Shown here one piece after another: positions 8,910 to 16,821 of a DNA stretch of 31,133 nucleotides. The notes beneath the pieces are model-generated. The model was not told the origin of the DNA. It searched no databases and saw only the letters and a program-made list of their open reading frames with translations. This DNA comes from Pseudomonadota bacterium. GTDB taxonomy: Bacteria > Pseudomonadota > Alphaproteobacteria > Acetobacterales > Acetobacteraceae. Position numbers and translations under genes: made by a program. Each line of letters starts with the position of its first letter. Position 1 is the first letter of the stretch. The stretch spans positions 1 to 31,133 of the forward strand of contig JAKBCH010000019.1 in assembly GCA_021808055.1 (NCBI GenBank), written 5' to 3'.

Positions 8910-10009
8910 GATGGTTCCCCGGTATAGGCGCGCGCTTTCCATTTTGCCCCGCGCCCCAGCCAGTAATTCACCGCCGAGCCGATGGTGGCGGCCATGTAGA
9001 ACAGCGCAATGCCGGGCAGGGCGATGGCATAGGCGCGGTGCACCTTATAGCGGTCCAGCGTCGGGAAATAGGTGAGTGCGGCGATGGCCCAGATGGCCAG
9101 CCCCAGCGCCGCGCGCCAGCCAAAGCCGGTGCAAAGCGTGGCGAAGGGGAAAACCAGCCAGACCAAAGCCAAGCCAATGATGATGCCAGCGAGGACAAAC
9201 GCCGAATACCGCAACTGGGTGAAGGCGGTGCGGGCGATCATGTCCCAGATATCTTTCGCCTTCGGGTAAGGCCGGATGGAAGCGGCAAGCCCCGAATGGC
9301 CAAGATAAACCGCGCCGGTTTTCTTCACCTTGGCGGCCAGGGTCACATCGTCGATCAACGCGCCCTTCATCGCCTCCAGCCCGCCGATGCGCGCCAGCGC
9401 CTCCCGCTTGATCAGCACCGTGCCGCCCGCCGCCGCCGCCACGCGTGAACGCGGGTCGTTCACGCGGGCGAACGGGTAGAGCATCTGGAAGAAATAGATG
9501 AAGGCGGGGATGAGAAATTTCTCCGGCAGGGAGGCGCAGTTCAGCCGCACCATTTCGGAGACCATCTCCAGCCGGTCTTTGTTCATCTTCGCCACCAGCG
9601 TGGCGAGGTGGCGCGGGTCGTGGGTGATATCCGCATCCGCGAATAAAATCACCGGCGCGGTGCTGGCCGCCACACCCTGAGAAAGCGCCCAGAGCTTGCC
9701 GGACCAGCCGGGCGGTTTCTCCTGCCCGGTGAGAATGGTCAGGCGTTCATGCACACCCGCCGCCGCCGCTGTGCCGTCGATGGAATTGTCATCCACCAAA
9801 ATCACGCGGAATGTGCCGGGGTAGTCCTGGCTCACCAGCGAGGCAATGACCGGGCCGATCGTCTCCACCTCATCCCGCGCGGGAATGATGATATCCACAT
9901 CCGGTGCTTCCAGCGGCGTGGCGGGGGCGAGTTCCGGGCCAGACTCCCAAAAGCGGCCGTGGAAAAAAGCAAGGTAAAGCCAAATGGCGAAGCAGAGCAG
10001 CAGGATCAT
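8906..10009 (-). CDS. hpnB: Hopanoid-associated family 2 glycosyltransferase HpnB
   Basis: HpnB is a membrane-bound GT2 glycosyltransferase found in hopanoid operons; its exact acceptor is not settled. From the ATG at 10009 it has 367 residues. An N-terminal membrane segment (about 1-16) is followed by the GT-A nucleotide-sugar core with IIPARDE (41-47), VDDNSIDGT (72-80) and the metal-binding DAD (125-127). Three hydrophobic segments fill the last third. The start overlaps the hpnA stop by ATGA; an alternative start at 10036 would add nine residues inside hpnA. The neighbours make a sugar-linked tailoring role likely, but this is inferred from the family. Confidence 0.9.
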   Translation of the reverse strand: MILLLCFAIWLYLAFFHGRFWESGPELAPATPLEAPDVDIIIPARDEVETIGPVIASLVSQDYPGTFRVILVDDNSIDGTAAAAGVHERLTILTGQEKPPGWSGKLWALSQGVAASTAPVILFADADITHDPRHLATLVAKMNKDRLEMVSEMVRLNCASLPEKFLIPAFIYFFQMLYPFARVNDPRSRVAAAAGGTVLIKREALARIGGLEAMKGALIDDVTLAAKVKKTGAVYLGHSGLAASIRPYPKAKDIWDMIARTAFTQLRYSAFVLAGIIIGLALVWLVFPFATLCTGFGWRAALGLAIWAIAALTYFPTLDRYKVHRAYAIALPGIALFYMAATIGSAVNYWLGRGAKWKARAYTGEPS

Positions 10010-11007
10010 GCGAGCATCCCTTCCTTGCGGAACCATATAAGCGCATCCTCCACCGCCCGCGCGGCGGGGCGGGGCGCATAACCCAGCTCGGTGATCGCCT
10101 TTTGCGGCGAGAAGAACATTTTTTTCTGCGCCATGTGCAGAATATCCGGGGTCATCAGCGGGGTTTTGCCGGTGCGCTCGGCAATGCGCTCCATCACCCA
10201 GGCCAGCGGCATCAACGGGGCCACCGGCAGCCGGATGGAGGGCGGTTTGCGCCCGCTTTGCGCCGCCACCAGGGCCAATAGCTCCCGCAGCATCAAATCC
10301 TCACCGCCGAGAATATAGCTCTCCCCCTGGCGGCCTTTTTCCAGCGCCAGAATATGCCCCGCGGCCACATCGTCCACATGCGCCACGTTAAGCCCGGTAT
10401 CCACATAAGCCGGCATTTTGCCCCGCGCGGCATCCAGCACCATCTGGCCGGTGGGGGTGGGTTTTATGTCTCCGGGGCCGACAGGGGTGGAGGGATTCAC
10501 GATCACGATGTTCTCAGTCTGCGCCAGTTCGCGCACCGCCTGCTCGGCATCGTATTTGCTGCGCTTATAGGCACCCACATGATGCTCCGGCTTGATCGGG
10601 GTGGTCTCATTGGCGGGGGAGCCATCCTCGGTCAGGCCCAAAGCGGCAACGGAGCTGGTATAGACAGAGCGCTCCACCCCGGAATTGGCGGCCTCGCGCA
10701 GCAGTGCCAAAGTGCCGTCGATATTTACCTTCCGCATGTCCGCCTCGTTGGGCACCCAAAGCCGGTAATCGGCCGCCACATGCAAAAGGTAACGGCAGCC
10801 TTGCAGTGCGGCCGGAAAGCTCGCGGGGTCGGCAAGGTCCAGATAAATTGTTTCCGCATCCAGCCCGGTGAGGTTGCCTTTGCTGGAACCCCGCCGCGCG
10901 GTAACGCGCAGCTTATAGCCAGCCAGCCTTGCCGCGCGGGCCACTGCCGCGCCCACAAACCCGGTGGCACCCGTTACCAGCACCAGATCGCCTTGCGCCA
11001 CTTCCAT
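10006..11007 (-). CDS. hpnA: Hopanoid-associated NAD-dependent sugar epimerase HpnA
   Basis: HpnA is an extended short-chain dehydrogenase/epimerase linked to hopanoid operons. The protein shows the nucleotide-binding TGATGFVG (12-19) and a YKRSK catalytic YxxxK motif, with SSVAALG supplying the usual serine before it. From the ATG at 11007 it has 333 residues, the usual size. The open frame extends to 11073 without family-like sequence, and GGGGAA stands directly before the chosen ATG, so the start is probable rather than proven. It is the first gene of the hopanoid operon, and its promoter should lie in the 111-base gap shared with the divergent di-iron gene. Confidence 0.9.
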   Translation of the reverse strand: MEVAQGDLVLVTGATGFVGAAVARAARLAGYKLRVTARRGSSKGNLTGLDAETIYLDLADPASFPAALQGCRYLLHVAADYRLWVPNEADMRKVNIDGTLALLREAANSGVERSVYTSSVAALGLTEDGSPANETTPIKPEHHVGAYKRSKYDAEQAVRELAQTENIVIVNPSTPVGPGDIKPTPTGQMVLDAARGKMPAYVDTGLNVAHVDDVAAGHILALEKGRQGESYILGGEDLMLRELLALVAAQSGRKPPSIRLPVAPLMPLAWVMERIAERTGKTPLMTPDILHMAQKKMFFSPQKAITELGYAPRPAARAVEDALIWFRKEGMLA

Positions 11008-11031
11008 TTCCCCGTGTTTCGTCACTGTGTT

Positions 11032-11060
11032 TTGCCGCCATCTCGCCCTGGCGATATACC
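11032..11060 (+). promoter_or_regulatory. Candidate sigma-70-type promoter of the di-iron protein gene
   Basis: TTGCCG (11032-11037) and TATACC (11055-11060) are separated by 17 bases. Each matches four of six consensus positions. The site lies 58 bases before the ATG at 11119, in the gap shared with hpnA. This is a pattern match only. Confidence 0.4.
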
Positions 11061-11118
11061 TGCCGCGACACAAGCTGTAGAACCCATCGCAGCTTCTGAC
11101 GCAACTCTGAGGATGCAG

Positions 11119-12066
11119 ATGTACGATCTTCCCCTTGTCCCTACCAAGGCCATGACGAGCGAAGCGGATGTTGCCACCGCTGACCGCAATGCCAGGGTCT
11201 GGGAATTTCCCGAGCCAGGGTCAGCCAGGCCAGGCTCGGAGGTGCATTACCGCATGTTCACCGCCTTATTGGGCGCGACTTATAATCCGTATAAACCCGC
11301 CGTGCTGGATTGGCCGGTGTTGGAGCCTGAGGCGCTGCGCCGCATTACCTCACTGCCGATCTGGGATATCGCGGTGCAGACAGAAAACAAAGCTGCCGCG
11401 CGAATTGCTTTTTACGCCCAGACCGTTTCCAGCCCGGCGCTGCGCGCGGCGTTGCTGCACATGGCGGGTGAGGAGGCACGGCACCGGGATGTGCTCTCGC
11501 GGCTGGTGGAGGCGTATGACATTTCGATGAAACCTGAGCCCTATTATACCTTGCCCAATGATGCCGAATGGGGCTGGCTGGTGACCGGCTTTTCTGAATG
11601 TATCGATAGTTTCTTCGCCTACGGGCTATTCGAAATGGCCAAACGCTCCGGTTATTTCCCCGAGACGCTGGTGGAAACCTTCGAGCCGGTGGTGCAGGAA
11701 GAAGGGCGGCATATCCTGTTTTTCACCAACTGGTTAGCTTGGCATCGCGCCAAGCTTTCCTGGTGGAAACGCCCATGGTTCGAGCTGAAAATCTGGGCCG
11801 TATGGGGCTTTCTCATCTGGGAGCGGATCGGCCTGGCCAAGAGCGTGGACGGGCTGGAAGGCGCTGATGCCAATTTCACCATCAACGGTTCCTCGGCCAT
11901 CAGCGAAGAGATGGACCTGAAGCAGCTTTTGGCAATCTGCCTGGAAGAAGATAAGAGGCGGATGGCAGGCTATGATTCGCGCCTCAAGCGCCCCACGACC
12001 GTGCCGTTTTTGGGGCGCATTGGCTTGTTCGCCCTGCGCCTAAAAACCCGCATCCCAGGATTTTGA
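11119..12066 (+). CDS. Ferritin-like di-iron protein paired with the hopanoid genes
   Basis: This 315-residue protein is not one I can name. It carries the full carboxylate-bridged di-iron pattern of four-helix-bundle oxygenases: E89, E119-x2-H122, E160 and E195-x2-H198. The segment around 219-237 is hydrophobic and aromatic (WAVWGFLIWE), suggesting contact with membrane or a lipid. The start at 11119 is supported by GAGG at 11109-11112 with a 6-base gap; the ATG at 11113 would have none. The frame is open back to 10354, but that part is antisense to hpnA. It is divergent from hpnA and joined by TTGA to an HpnL-like gene. A role in oxidising or desaturating hopanoids is inference from the active site and neighbours. 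A ferritin-like storage or rubrerythrin-like role is possible but less likely. Confidence 0.8.
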   Translation: MYDLPLVPTKAMTSEADVATADRNARVWEFPEPGSARPGSEVHYRMFTALLGATYNPYKPAVLDWPVLEPEALRRITSLPIWDIAVQTENKAAARIAFYAQTVSSPALRAALLHMAGEEARHRDVLSRLVEAYDISMKPEPYYTLPNDAEWGWLVTGFSECIDSFFAYGLFEMAKRSGYFPETLVETFEPVVQEEGRHILFFTNWLAWHRAKLSWWKRPWFELKIWAVWGFLIWERIGLAKSVDGLEGADANFTINGSSAISEEMDLKQLLAICLEEDKRRMAGYDSRLKRPTTVPFLGRIGLFALRLKTRIPGF

Positions 12067-13067
12067 GTATTTCCTTGTCAGGTAAAAGCAAACTTGTTCC
12101 CGCCGCGCTTACATTGGTGGGGTTGGCGGCCATCACCGGTCTGGTCATTTATTTTGGGGCAGCGGGTGTGCTGCGCGCGCTTACCTCGGTCAGCGCCACG
12201 GGGCTGGCGGCCTATATCGTGGCCCAGCTTGTGTTGTTGCTGGGGCTTGGCGGGTGCTGGCGCATATTGCTGCGTTCCCGCCAAAAAGGCTCGTTCTGGC
12301 TCTGTGTCTGGGGCCGGGCGGTGCGGGACGCCACGGGCGAGTTCCTGCCATTTTCGCAAGTTGGCGGCTATGTGCTGGGGGCCAGGGTGATCAGGCTCGG
12401 CGGCGTCGCCACGGCGGATGCCGTTGCTTCAACGCTGGGTGATGTGACCACCGAATTTCTGGCGCAGCTGGTCTTTGTTGGCATCGGGCTGGTGCTGTTG
12501 GCGCATAAAGTGCCGCATTCTGATTTGTTGGTGCCAGTAAGCATTGGCCTGGCGGTGGCGGTGGCGCTGGGGGTGGGGCTGATTGTGGCGCAGCGCGGTT
12601 CCGGCACCAAGCTATTCAGCGCCCTGGCGTTGCGGATTGCGGGCACCACGGGGCAGGGCGCGACGGAGCATTTCGACCGTCTGCAATCCACACTGGATAA
12701 TATGTACACCCAGCATCACCGGCTGGCGGGGGCGGCTGCTCTGCATCTGCTGTGCTGGATTGGCACCGGCACGGCGTCTTTCATCGGCTTTCGCGCGCTG
12801 GGCGTGAATCTCACCTGGCCGGATGCCGTGTGCATCGAGGCGATGCTCCATGCCATTATGGCGCTGGCTTTTTTTGTCCCCGGCCGCGTCGGCATTCAGG
12901 AAGCAACCTACGCCCTGCTGGGCGGGCTGTTCGGCATCCCGCCGGATATCGCCTTGTCGCTTTCTTTGTTGCGCCGCGCGCGGGATTTTATCATCGCCGT
13001 GCCGGTGCTCATCGTTTGGCAGGGGCTGGAAGCACGGCAGATTAAATTGAACATGAACGCTGGGTGA
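12063..13067 (+). CDS. hpnL: HpnL-like membrane protein (LPG-synthase TM region family)
   Basis: This 334-residue protein has about eight hydrophobic segments and belongs to the flippase-like transmembrane family related to the lysyl-phosphatidylglycerol synthase membrane region. The conserved blocks GEFLPFSQVGGYVLGARV (about 92-109) and FFVPGRVGIQEATYALLGG (about 275-293) are clear. The hopanoid-linked member of this family is called HpnL; the operon context supports that name, but a general member is possible. The start is a TTG that overlaps the upstream stop as TTGA, so it should be translated together with the di-iron protein. A role in moving or handling hopanoid lipids is inferred. Confidence 0.8.
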   Translation: MSISLSGKSKLVPAALTLVGLAAITGLVIYFGAAGVLRALTSVSATGLAAYIVAQLVLLLGLGGCWRILLRSRQKGSFWLCVWGRAVRDATGEFLPFSQVGGYVLGARVIRLGGVATADAVASTLGDVTTEFLAQLVFVGIGLVLLAHKVPHSDLLVPVSIGLAVAVALGVGLIVAQRGSGTKLFSALALRIAGTTGQGATEHFDRLQSTLDNMYTQHHRLAGAAALHLLCWIGTGTASFIGFRALGVNLTWPDAVCIEAMLHAIMALAFFVPGRVGIQEATYALLGGLFGIPPDIALSLSLLRRARDFIIAVPVLIVWQGLEARQIKLNMNAG

Positions 13068-13071
13068 ACTT

Positions 13072-13091
13072 CCCGCAACGGCGCTTGCGGG
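13072..13091. repeat. 7-base perfect stem-loop after hpnL
   Basis: CCCGCAA (13072-13078) pairs with TTGCGGG (13085-13091) around six bases. It begins 4 bases after the hpnL stop. A GC-rich run follows instead of T residues, so it is not a clear intrinsic terminator. Confidence 0.45.
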
Positions 13092-13143
13092 GGCGCGGTT
13101 GCCGCCCATCTCAGAATCAGAATAATTTTCTGGAGGCAGAAGC

Positions 13144-13401
13144 ATGTCAATTCTCGGGTGGATCGTACTCGGCCTTCTTGCAGGTTGGATCGCCAGCCAT
13201 ATCGTCGATAACGGTGGTCGTGGCCCGTTGATCGACATCATTCTCGGCATTGTTGGCGCGTTGGTTGGTGGCTGGATATTCACCGCATTGGGTGCAGTCC
13301 CGGTCACCGGCTTTAATCTGTGGTCGCTGTTTGTCTCGGTTGTCGGCGCGGTGGTTGTGCTCGTTATCTACCACGCCATTGCCGGGCGGCGGGTTTTGTA
13401 A
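13144..13401 (+). CDS. GlsB/YeaQ/YmgE-type small stress-response membrane protein
   Basis: This is an 85-residue protein with three hydrophobic segments and glycine-rich turns (GWIVLGLLAGWIA, GIVGALVGGWIF and the C-terminal segment), matching the transglycosylase-associated YeaQ/YmgE family. Such proteins sit in the inner membrane and are often induced by stress; their molecular job is unknown. The GGAGG at 13132-13136 lies 7 bases before the ATG and fixes the start. It stands alone between hpnL and the MFS gene, with a terminator-like hairpin downstream. Confidence 0.88.
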   Translation: MSILGWIVLGLLAGWIASHIVDNGGRGPLIDIILGIVGALVGGWIFTALGAVPVTGFNLWSLFVSVVGAVVVLVIYHAIAGRRVL

Positions 13402-13422
13402 CCGCTTCTTATCAGTAGCGCG

Positions 13423-13447
13423 TAAGGAGGCTTAACGGCCCTTTTTT
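13423..13447 (+). terminator. Probable intrinsic terminator
   Basis: AAGGAGGC can pair with GCCCTT, with one bulged A, around a loop of about six bases, and TTTTTT follows at 13442-13447. It lies 22 bases after the YeaQ-like gene. Confidence 0.5.
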
Positions 13448-13504
13448 ATTGCGCATTTTCCCCTCCGCCTTGCCGCTTGCGCGGGGGCAGGATAACGCTT
13501 TGTC

Positions 13505-14620
13505 ATGCAAGCCAAACTCTGGACCACACGGCTCGTGTTTTTCATGGCGGGCATCGGCATTACGGTCTGGGCGATCGTTATTCCATACGTCAAAATCCGG
13601 TTTCATCTGCCTGACGGCACTCTCGGCCTGGTGCTGCTGGCCGGAGGCACGGGCGGCGTTTCGGTGATGCCGCTGGCAGGCATGGCGGTGGCGCGCTGGG
13701 GCAGCCGCAATTGCATTATCGGCACGGCATTGCTGATGTGTCTGTTGCTGCCGCTGCTTGGCACCGCGCCCTCGCCGCTGGTGTTTACGGCCCTTCTGTT
13801 CATCTACGGGGCCAATTTCGGCACGCTGGATGTCGCCATCAACGCCCAAGGCGCGGTGGTGGAGGCCATGTCCGGCCGGCTGCATATGTCAGGCTTCCAC
13901 GCCTGTTACAGCCTGGGCACTTTGGCCAGCGCGCTGGCGGCCAGCCTGGTGCTGAAGCTGGGCGGCACGGTGCCGATGCTGTGCGTGTTCAGCGCCGCGG
14001 CTGTGCTGGCCGGGCTTAGCCAAAGCTTCCGCCTGGTGCCCAAAAGCGGCGATGCCCCGCCCTCGGGCAAACATTTCGCCTTGCCAAACCGCCGGGCGCT
14101 GGTTTTGGGCCTGTGTTGCTACGCGGCCTTCATGACCGAAGGTGCCTGCACGGATTGGAGCGCCATTTTCCTGCGGTTCTCACGCGGTATGGCGATTGAT
14201 GCTGCAACCCTCGGCTATGCCGCCTTCGCGGTGATGACGGCGCTGGCCCGGCTCACCGGAGACCGGCTTTCCATGCGGCTGGGGCAACCGGCGGTGCTGC
14301 GCTTAGGCGTGGTGCTGGGGGTGGTGGGGTTTGCCCTGGCGCTGCTGCTTAATTCCGGGTTGGCCGGGATTATCGGTTTTGGGCTGGTGGGGTTTGGCAC
14401 CGGCAATATGGCCCCGTTGCTGTTCAGCGCGGCCTCGCGGGTGCCGGGTATGGCGGCCAATCATTCCATGCCCGCCGTGGTGGCCATCGGCTATGCCGGG
14501 TTTCTCACCGGCCCGGTGATGATCGGCCTGGTTTCCAGCCATTTTGGCCTGGGTGCTGCTTTCGGCGTGGATGCTGTGCTGCTGGGTCTGGCGTTTTTTG
14601 GTGCCCGTGCGGTGGCTTAA
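13505..14620 (+). CDS. Major facilitator superfamily transporter (YbjJ-like)
   Basis: This 371-residue inner-membrane protein is made almost entirely of hydrophobic segments, about twelve by eye. The loop GMAVARWGSR (residues about 59-68) is the MFS signature between TM2 and TM3, and TGDRLSMRLGQP is its second-half counterpart. The helices and the NFGTLDVAINAQGAVVE stretch resemble the YbjJ subgroup. The substrate cannot be read from the sequence. No strong ribosome-binding site is seen at the ATG. Its TAA stop shares the palindrome TTAA with the stop of plsC on the other strand, so the two genes overlap tail to tail by three bases. Confidence 0.88.
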   Translation: MQAKLWTTRLVFFMAGIGITVWAIVIPYVKIRFHLPDGTLGLVLLAGGTGGVSVMPLAGMAVARWGSRNCIIGTALLMCLLLPLLGTAPSPLVFTALLFIYGANFGTLDVAINAQGAVVEAMSGRLHMSGFHACYSLGTLASALAASLVLKLGGTVPMLCVFSAAAVLAGLSQSFRLVPKSGDAPPSGKHFALPNRRALVLGLCCYAAFMTEGACTDWSAIFLRFSRGMAIDAATLGYAAFAVMTALARLTGDRLSMRLGQPAVLRLGVVLGVVGFALALLLNSGLAGIIGFGLVGFGTGNMAPLLFSAASRVPGMAANHSMPAVVAIGYAGFLTGPVMIGLVSSHFGLGAAFGVDAVLLGLAFFGARAVA

Positions 14621-15300
14621 TCGTAGAAGATTTTGCTGAGGGTTTCGAGCAGCTCCTCCCGCGTGAAGGCCTTTGCCACTGGCGGGTGGATGGTAACGCG
14701 CACAGGGCCGGGGCGTTTATTAAAAGCGCGCGGCCCCCAGCGCAGGCCGGAATCTGTTGAAGCAGGCAGCACCGGGGCTTCAACGCCCTGCGCCAGTGCG
14801 GCAATGCCGTGCCGCAATTCCTTTCGTACGCCATGCGGCACGCGCGTGCCTTCGGGGAAAATCACTACTTGCCGGCCATCCGCCACGGCTTGCCCCGCGC
14901 GCTCCACCATGGCCAGCAATGCCTTGCGTCCGCCGCCCCGGTCCACGGGGATCATCCCGCTCGGTTCCAGCAACGGACCGAAGACCGGAATGCGCCGAAG
15001 CTCGCGCTTGAACACGAAAGCCGGGCGGGGCAGCAGCGTAAGCCAGACCAGAATGTCCAGTGCTGATTGGTGTTGGGCGGCGATGACGCAGCCGCCTTCG
15101 GGCAGCAGCTCCAGCCCTTCGGCCTCGATGGTGATGCCGCAAAACACGCGCAGCGCCCAAAGGCTGATCCGCGCCCAGCGTTGTGCGCCGCGCACAATGC
15201 CATCCCGCGCGAAGCGGCCGATGATTGCGCACCACAGGCTGAGCACGGCACCGCTGCCCCAGAGCACGGCGTTGAAGGCGAAAGAGCGGAGTGGCTGCAT
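14617..15300 (-). CDS. plsC: 1-acyl-sn-glycerol-3-phosphate acyltransferase (PlsC family)
   Basis: PlsC acylates lysophosphatidic acid to phosphatidic acid at the inner membrane. The HX4D catalytic motif is HQSALD (77-82), FPEGTR (148-153) forms the acceptor site, and IPVDR (117-121) is also conserved. The N-terminus (about 8-27) is a membrane segment. The length is 227 residues from the ATG at 15300. The frame is open to 15417, but that part lies within the upstream DUF218 gene. The start is 4 bases after the upstream stop and lacks a strong ribosome-binding site, so coupling is likely. A second PlsC may exist elsewhere, as many genomes have several. Confidence 0.92.
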   Translation of the reverse strand: MQPLRSFAFNAVLWGSGAVLSLWCAIIGRFARDGIVRGAQRWARISLWALRVFCGITIEAEGLELLPEGGCVIAAQHQSALDILVWLTLLPRPAFVFKRELRRIPVFGPLLEPSGMIPVDRGGGRKALLAMVERAGQAVADGRQVVIFPEGTRVPHGVRKELRHGIAALAQGVEAPVLPASTDSGLRWGPRAFNKRPGPVRVTIHPPVAKAFTREELLETLSKIFYD

Positions 15301-15304
15301 TTTA

Positions 15305-15931
15305 TCAATAATTTCCCGAGGCGCTGTCGCTGAACAGGCTGCCCAGCCCGGCGCGTACAACCAGATATTTGCTGTATTCAGAAGCAAGCAGGCGCAAAGT
15401 TGGCCAGGTGAGGCCATCGCGCATTGCAGGCGGGCGTACCGGGTCCGGGATCAGCCTTATGCCGGGCAATGCATGGCCAATTTCCAGCAAAGCGCGCGGC
15501 ATATGATAATCCGCCGTTACGATAATGAGCGAGTGCATGTGATGCGCGTTTGCCCAGGCGGCGGTTTCCAGCCCGTTATCGTGCGTGGTGGTGGCCATAT
15601 GGCCTACGGTAATGGCGCTGGCGTAGCGGGTGGCGGCAATGCGGTCATCCTGCGTGAAATCACCCAGATAAGTGCCTTTGCCAGCGCCGGAGATCAGCAT
15701 CAGCGGTGCCTCATGCGCGGCCAACAATGCCAGCGCCTCGCTGATCCGGTCGTCCCCGCCGGTAAGTGCCACAATCCCATCAGCCGGTGGCAGCGGGTTG
15801 GGCGGCGCGGAGGTGAATACGGCGCCCAGATAGACCAGAAACCCCAGGCTCCAGAGGCCACCCAGCAGCAATACCAGCCGGACGAACAGCCGTGGGAGCA
15901 AGGCGCGGCGGCGGCGGCGCGAGCGGGCCAT
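15305..15931 (-). CDS. DUF218 (YdcF/SanA/ElyC-type) membrane-anchored protein
   Basis: This 208-residue protein has a very basic N-terminus (RSRRRRR), one membrane segment (about 15-37) and then a DUF218 domain. Conserved parts are the GIVALTGGDDRISEALAL start, LISGAGKGT, and TADYHMPRAL toward the middle. Related proteins (ElyC, SanA) affect envelope integrity in E. coli, but the reaction is not known. The ATG at 15931 overlaps the ftsX stop as TGATG, so I prefer it to the TTG one codon upstream. It lies between ftsX and plsC, which fits an envelope role. Confidence 0.88.
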   Translation of the reverse strand: MARSRRRRRALLPRLFVRLVLLLGGLWSLGFLVYLGAVFTSAPPNPLPPADGIVALTGGDDRISEALALLAAHEAPLMLISGAGKGTYLGDFTQDDRIAATRYASAITVGHMATTTHDNGLETAAWANAHHMHSLIIVTADYHMPRALLEIGHALPGIRLIPDPVRPPAMRDGLTWPTLRLLASEYSKYLVVRAGLGSLFSDSASGNY

Positions 15932-16821
15932 CAAGGCAGATGCCTCAACCAGCCGCGCACGGTGATCTGTGCTGTAACCCAGCCGATGAGTGCCGCCATG
16001 CCTGGCAGCAGCGGCACCATAACCAGCAAAGCGGGCGGCAGGTTGAAAAACCCGCCCAGCTTGGCCGGCCCGGTGAAGGGGGCCGCCAGCCAGGCCAGCC
16101 AGGCCAGCATGGGCAAAGCCAGCAGCGTGCCGCCCAGCGAGCCGCCCAGCGCCAACCAGATGGCCCGCGTGGCAAACCGCCCGGCAATGTCAGAATCCAT
16201 GGCACCCAGCCCATGCACGGTCTCGATGGTTTCGCGCAACTGGGCAAGGCCTGAGCGTGTGACCACCGCCACCACCGCCGCCGCCACCAGCGCCACCACC
16301 AACAACACCGCCAGGGCGCAGGCTTGCAGGCTGGTGGTCAGGGCGGCCACGCGCTGCGCCCATATGGCGCCGGTTTTCACCAACGTGCCGGGGCTTAACT
16401 GCTGAAGCTGTGTATCAAGCCCATCCGCGTTGCCCGCACCCTCCCATTGCGCGGTAATCACGGCGGGCAAAGAAAGCCCAAGTTCCGCAGCGTCACTCCC
16501 CAGCCATGGGGCAATCAGCCGGTTCATCTCGGCCTCGCTCATCACCGCCTCGCCCTGCACGTCTGGGTTCACGGCGAGCGCACGCTGCACGGCGGCAAGG
16601 CGCGTGCCGTCATTGGCAACATCCGGATCATTGGGCTGCGGCACCTGGATGGTGAGTGCCGCTTGCGTATCCCCCTGCCAGCTTGCGGCCAGGGTGGCGC
16701 AGGCCAGCGCGCCGCCAACGGCCAGGGCTGCCAGAAAACTCATGGCTCCCACCAGCACCGGCAGCAGCCGGTCTGAAAGTGCCGCGCGCAAACCCAGCAG
16801 ATCGCCCCTGCGCCTAACCAT
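15931..16821 (-). CDS. ftsX: Cell division protein FtsX
   Basis: FtsX is the membrane half of the FtsEX ABC-type complex that regulates peptidoglycan hydrolases at the division site. The 296-residue protein shows the expected plan: a membrane segment at about 18-46, an extracytoplasmic domain, and three C-terminal membrane segments. The LRETIETVHGLGAMDSDIAGRFATRA block between TM2 and TM3 is a typical FtsX loop. I chose the ATG at 16821, which overlaps the ftsE end by eight bases; the longer frame to 16902 lies inside ftsE. Sequence conservation in this family is low, and the call leans on topology and on ftsE next to it. Confidence 0.9.
   Translation of the reverse strand: MVRRRGDLLGLRAALSDRLLPVLVGAMSFLAALAVGGALACATLAASWQGDTQAALTIQVPQPNDPDVANDGTRLAAVQRALAVNPDVQGEAVMSEAEMNRLIAPWLGSDAAELGLSLPAVITAQWEGAGNADGLDTQLQQLSPGTLVKTGAIWAQRVAALTTSLQACALAVLLVVALVAAAVVAVVTRSGLAQLRETIETVHGLGAMDSDIAGRFATRAIWLALGGSLGGTLLALPMLAWLAWLAAPFTGPAKLGGFFNLPPALLVMVPLLPGMAALIGWVTAQITVRGWLRHLP

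Noticed and set aside
10354..11118. Long N-terminal extension of the di-iron protein frame
   Set aside because: It lies antisense to hpnA; a ribosome-binding site supports the start at 11119 instead.
14633..16405. 590-codon open frame on the plus strand across plsC, DUF218 and ftsX
   Set aside because: It is antisense to three well-supported genes, has low-complexity Ser/Ala/Arg-rich sequence and no recognisable domain; long shadow frames are common in GC-rich DNA.
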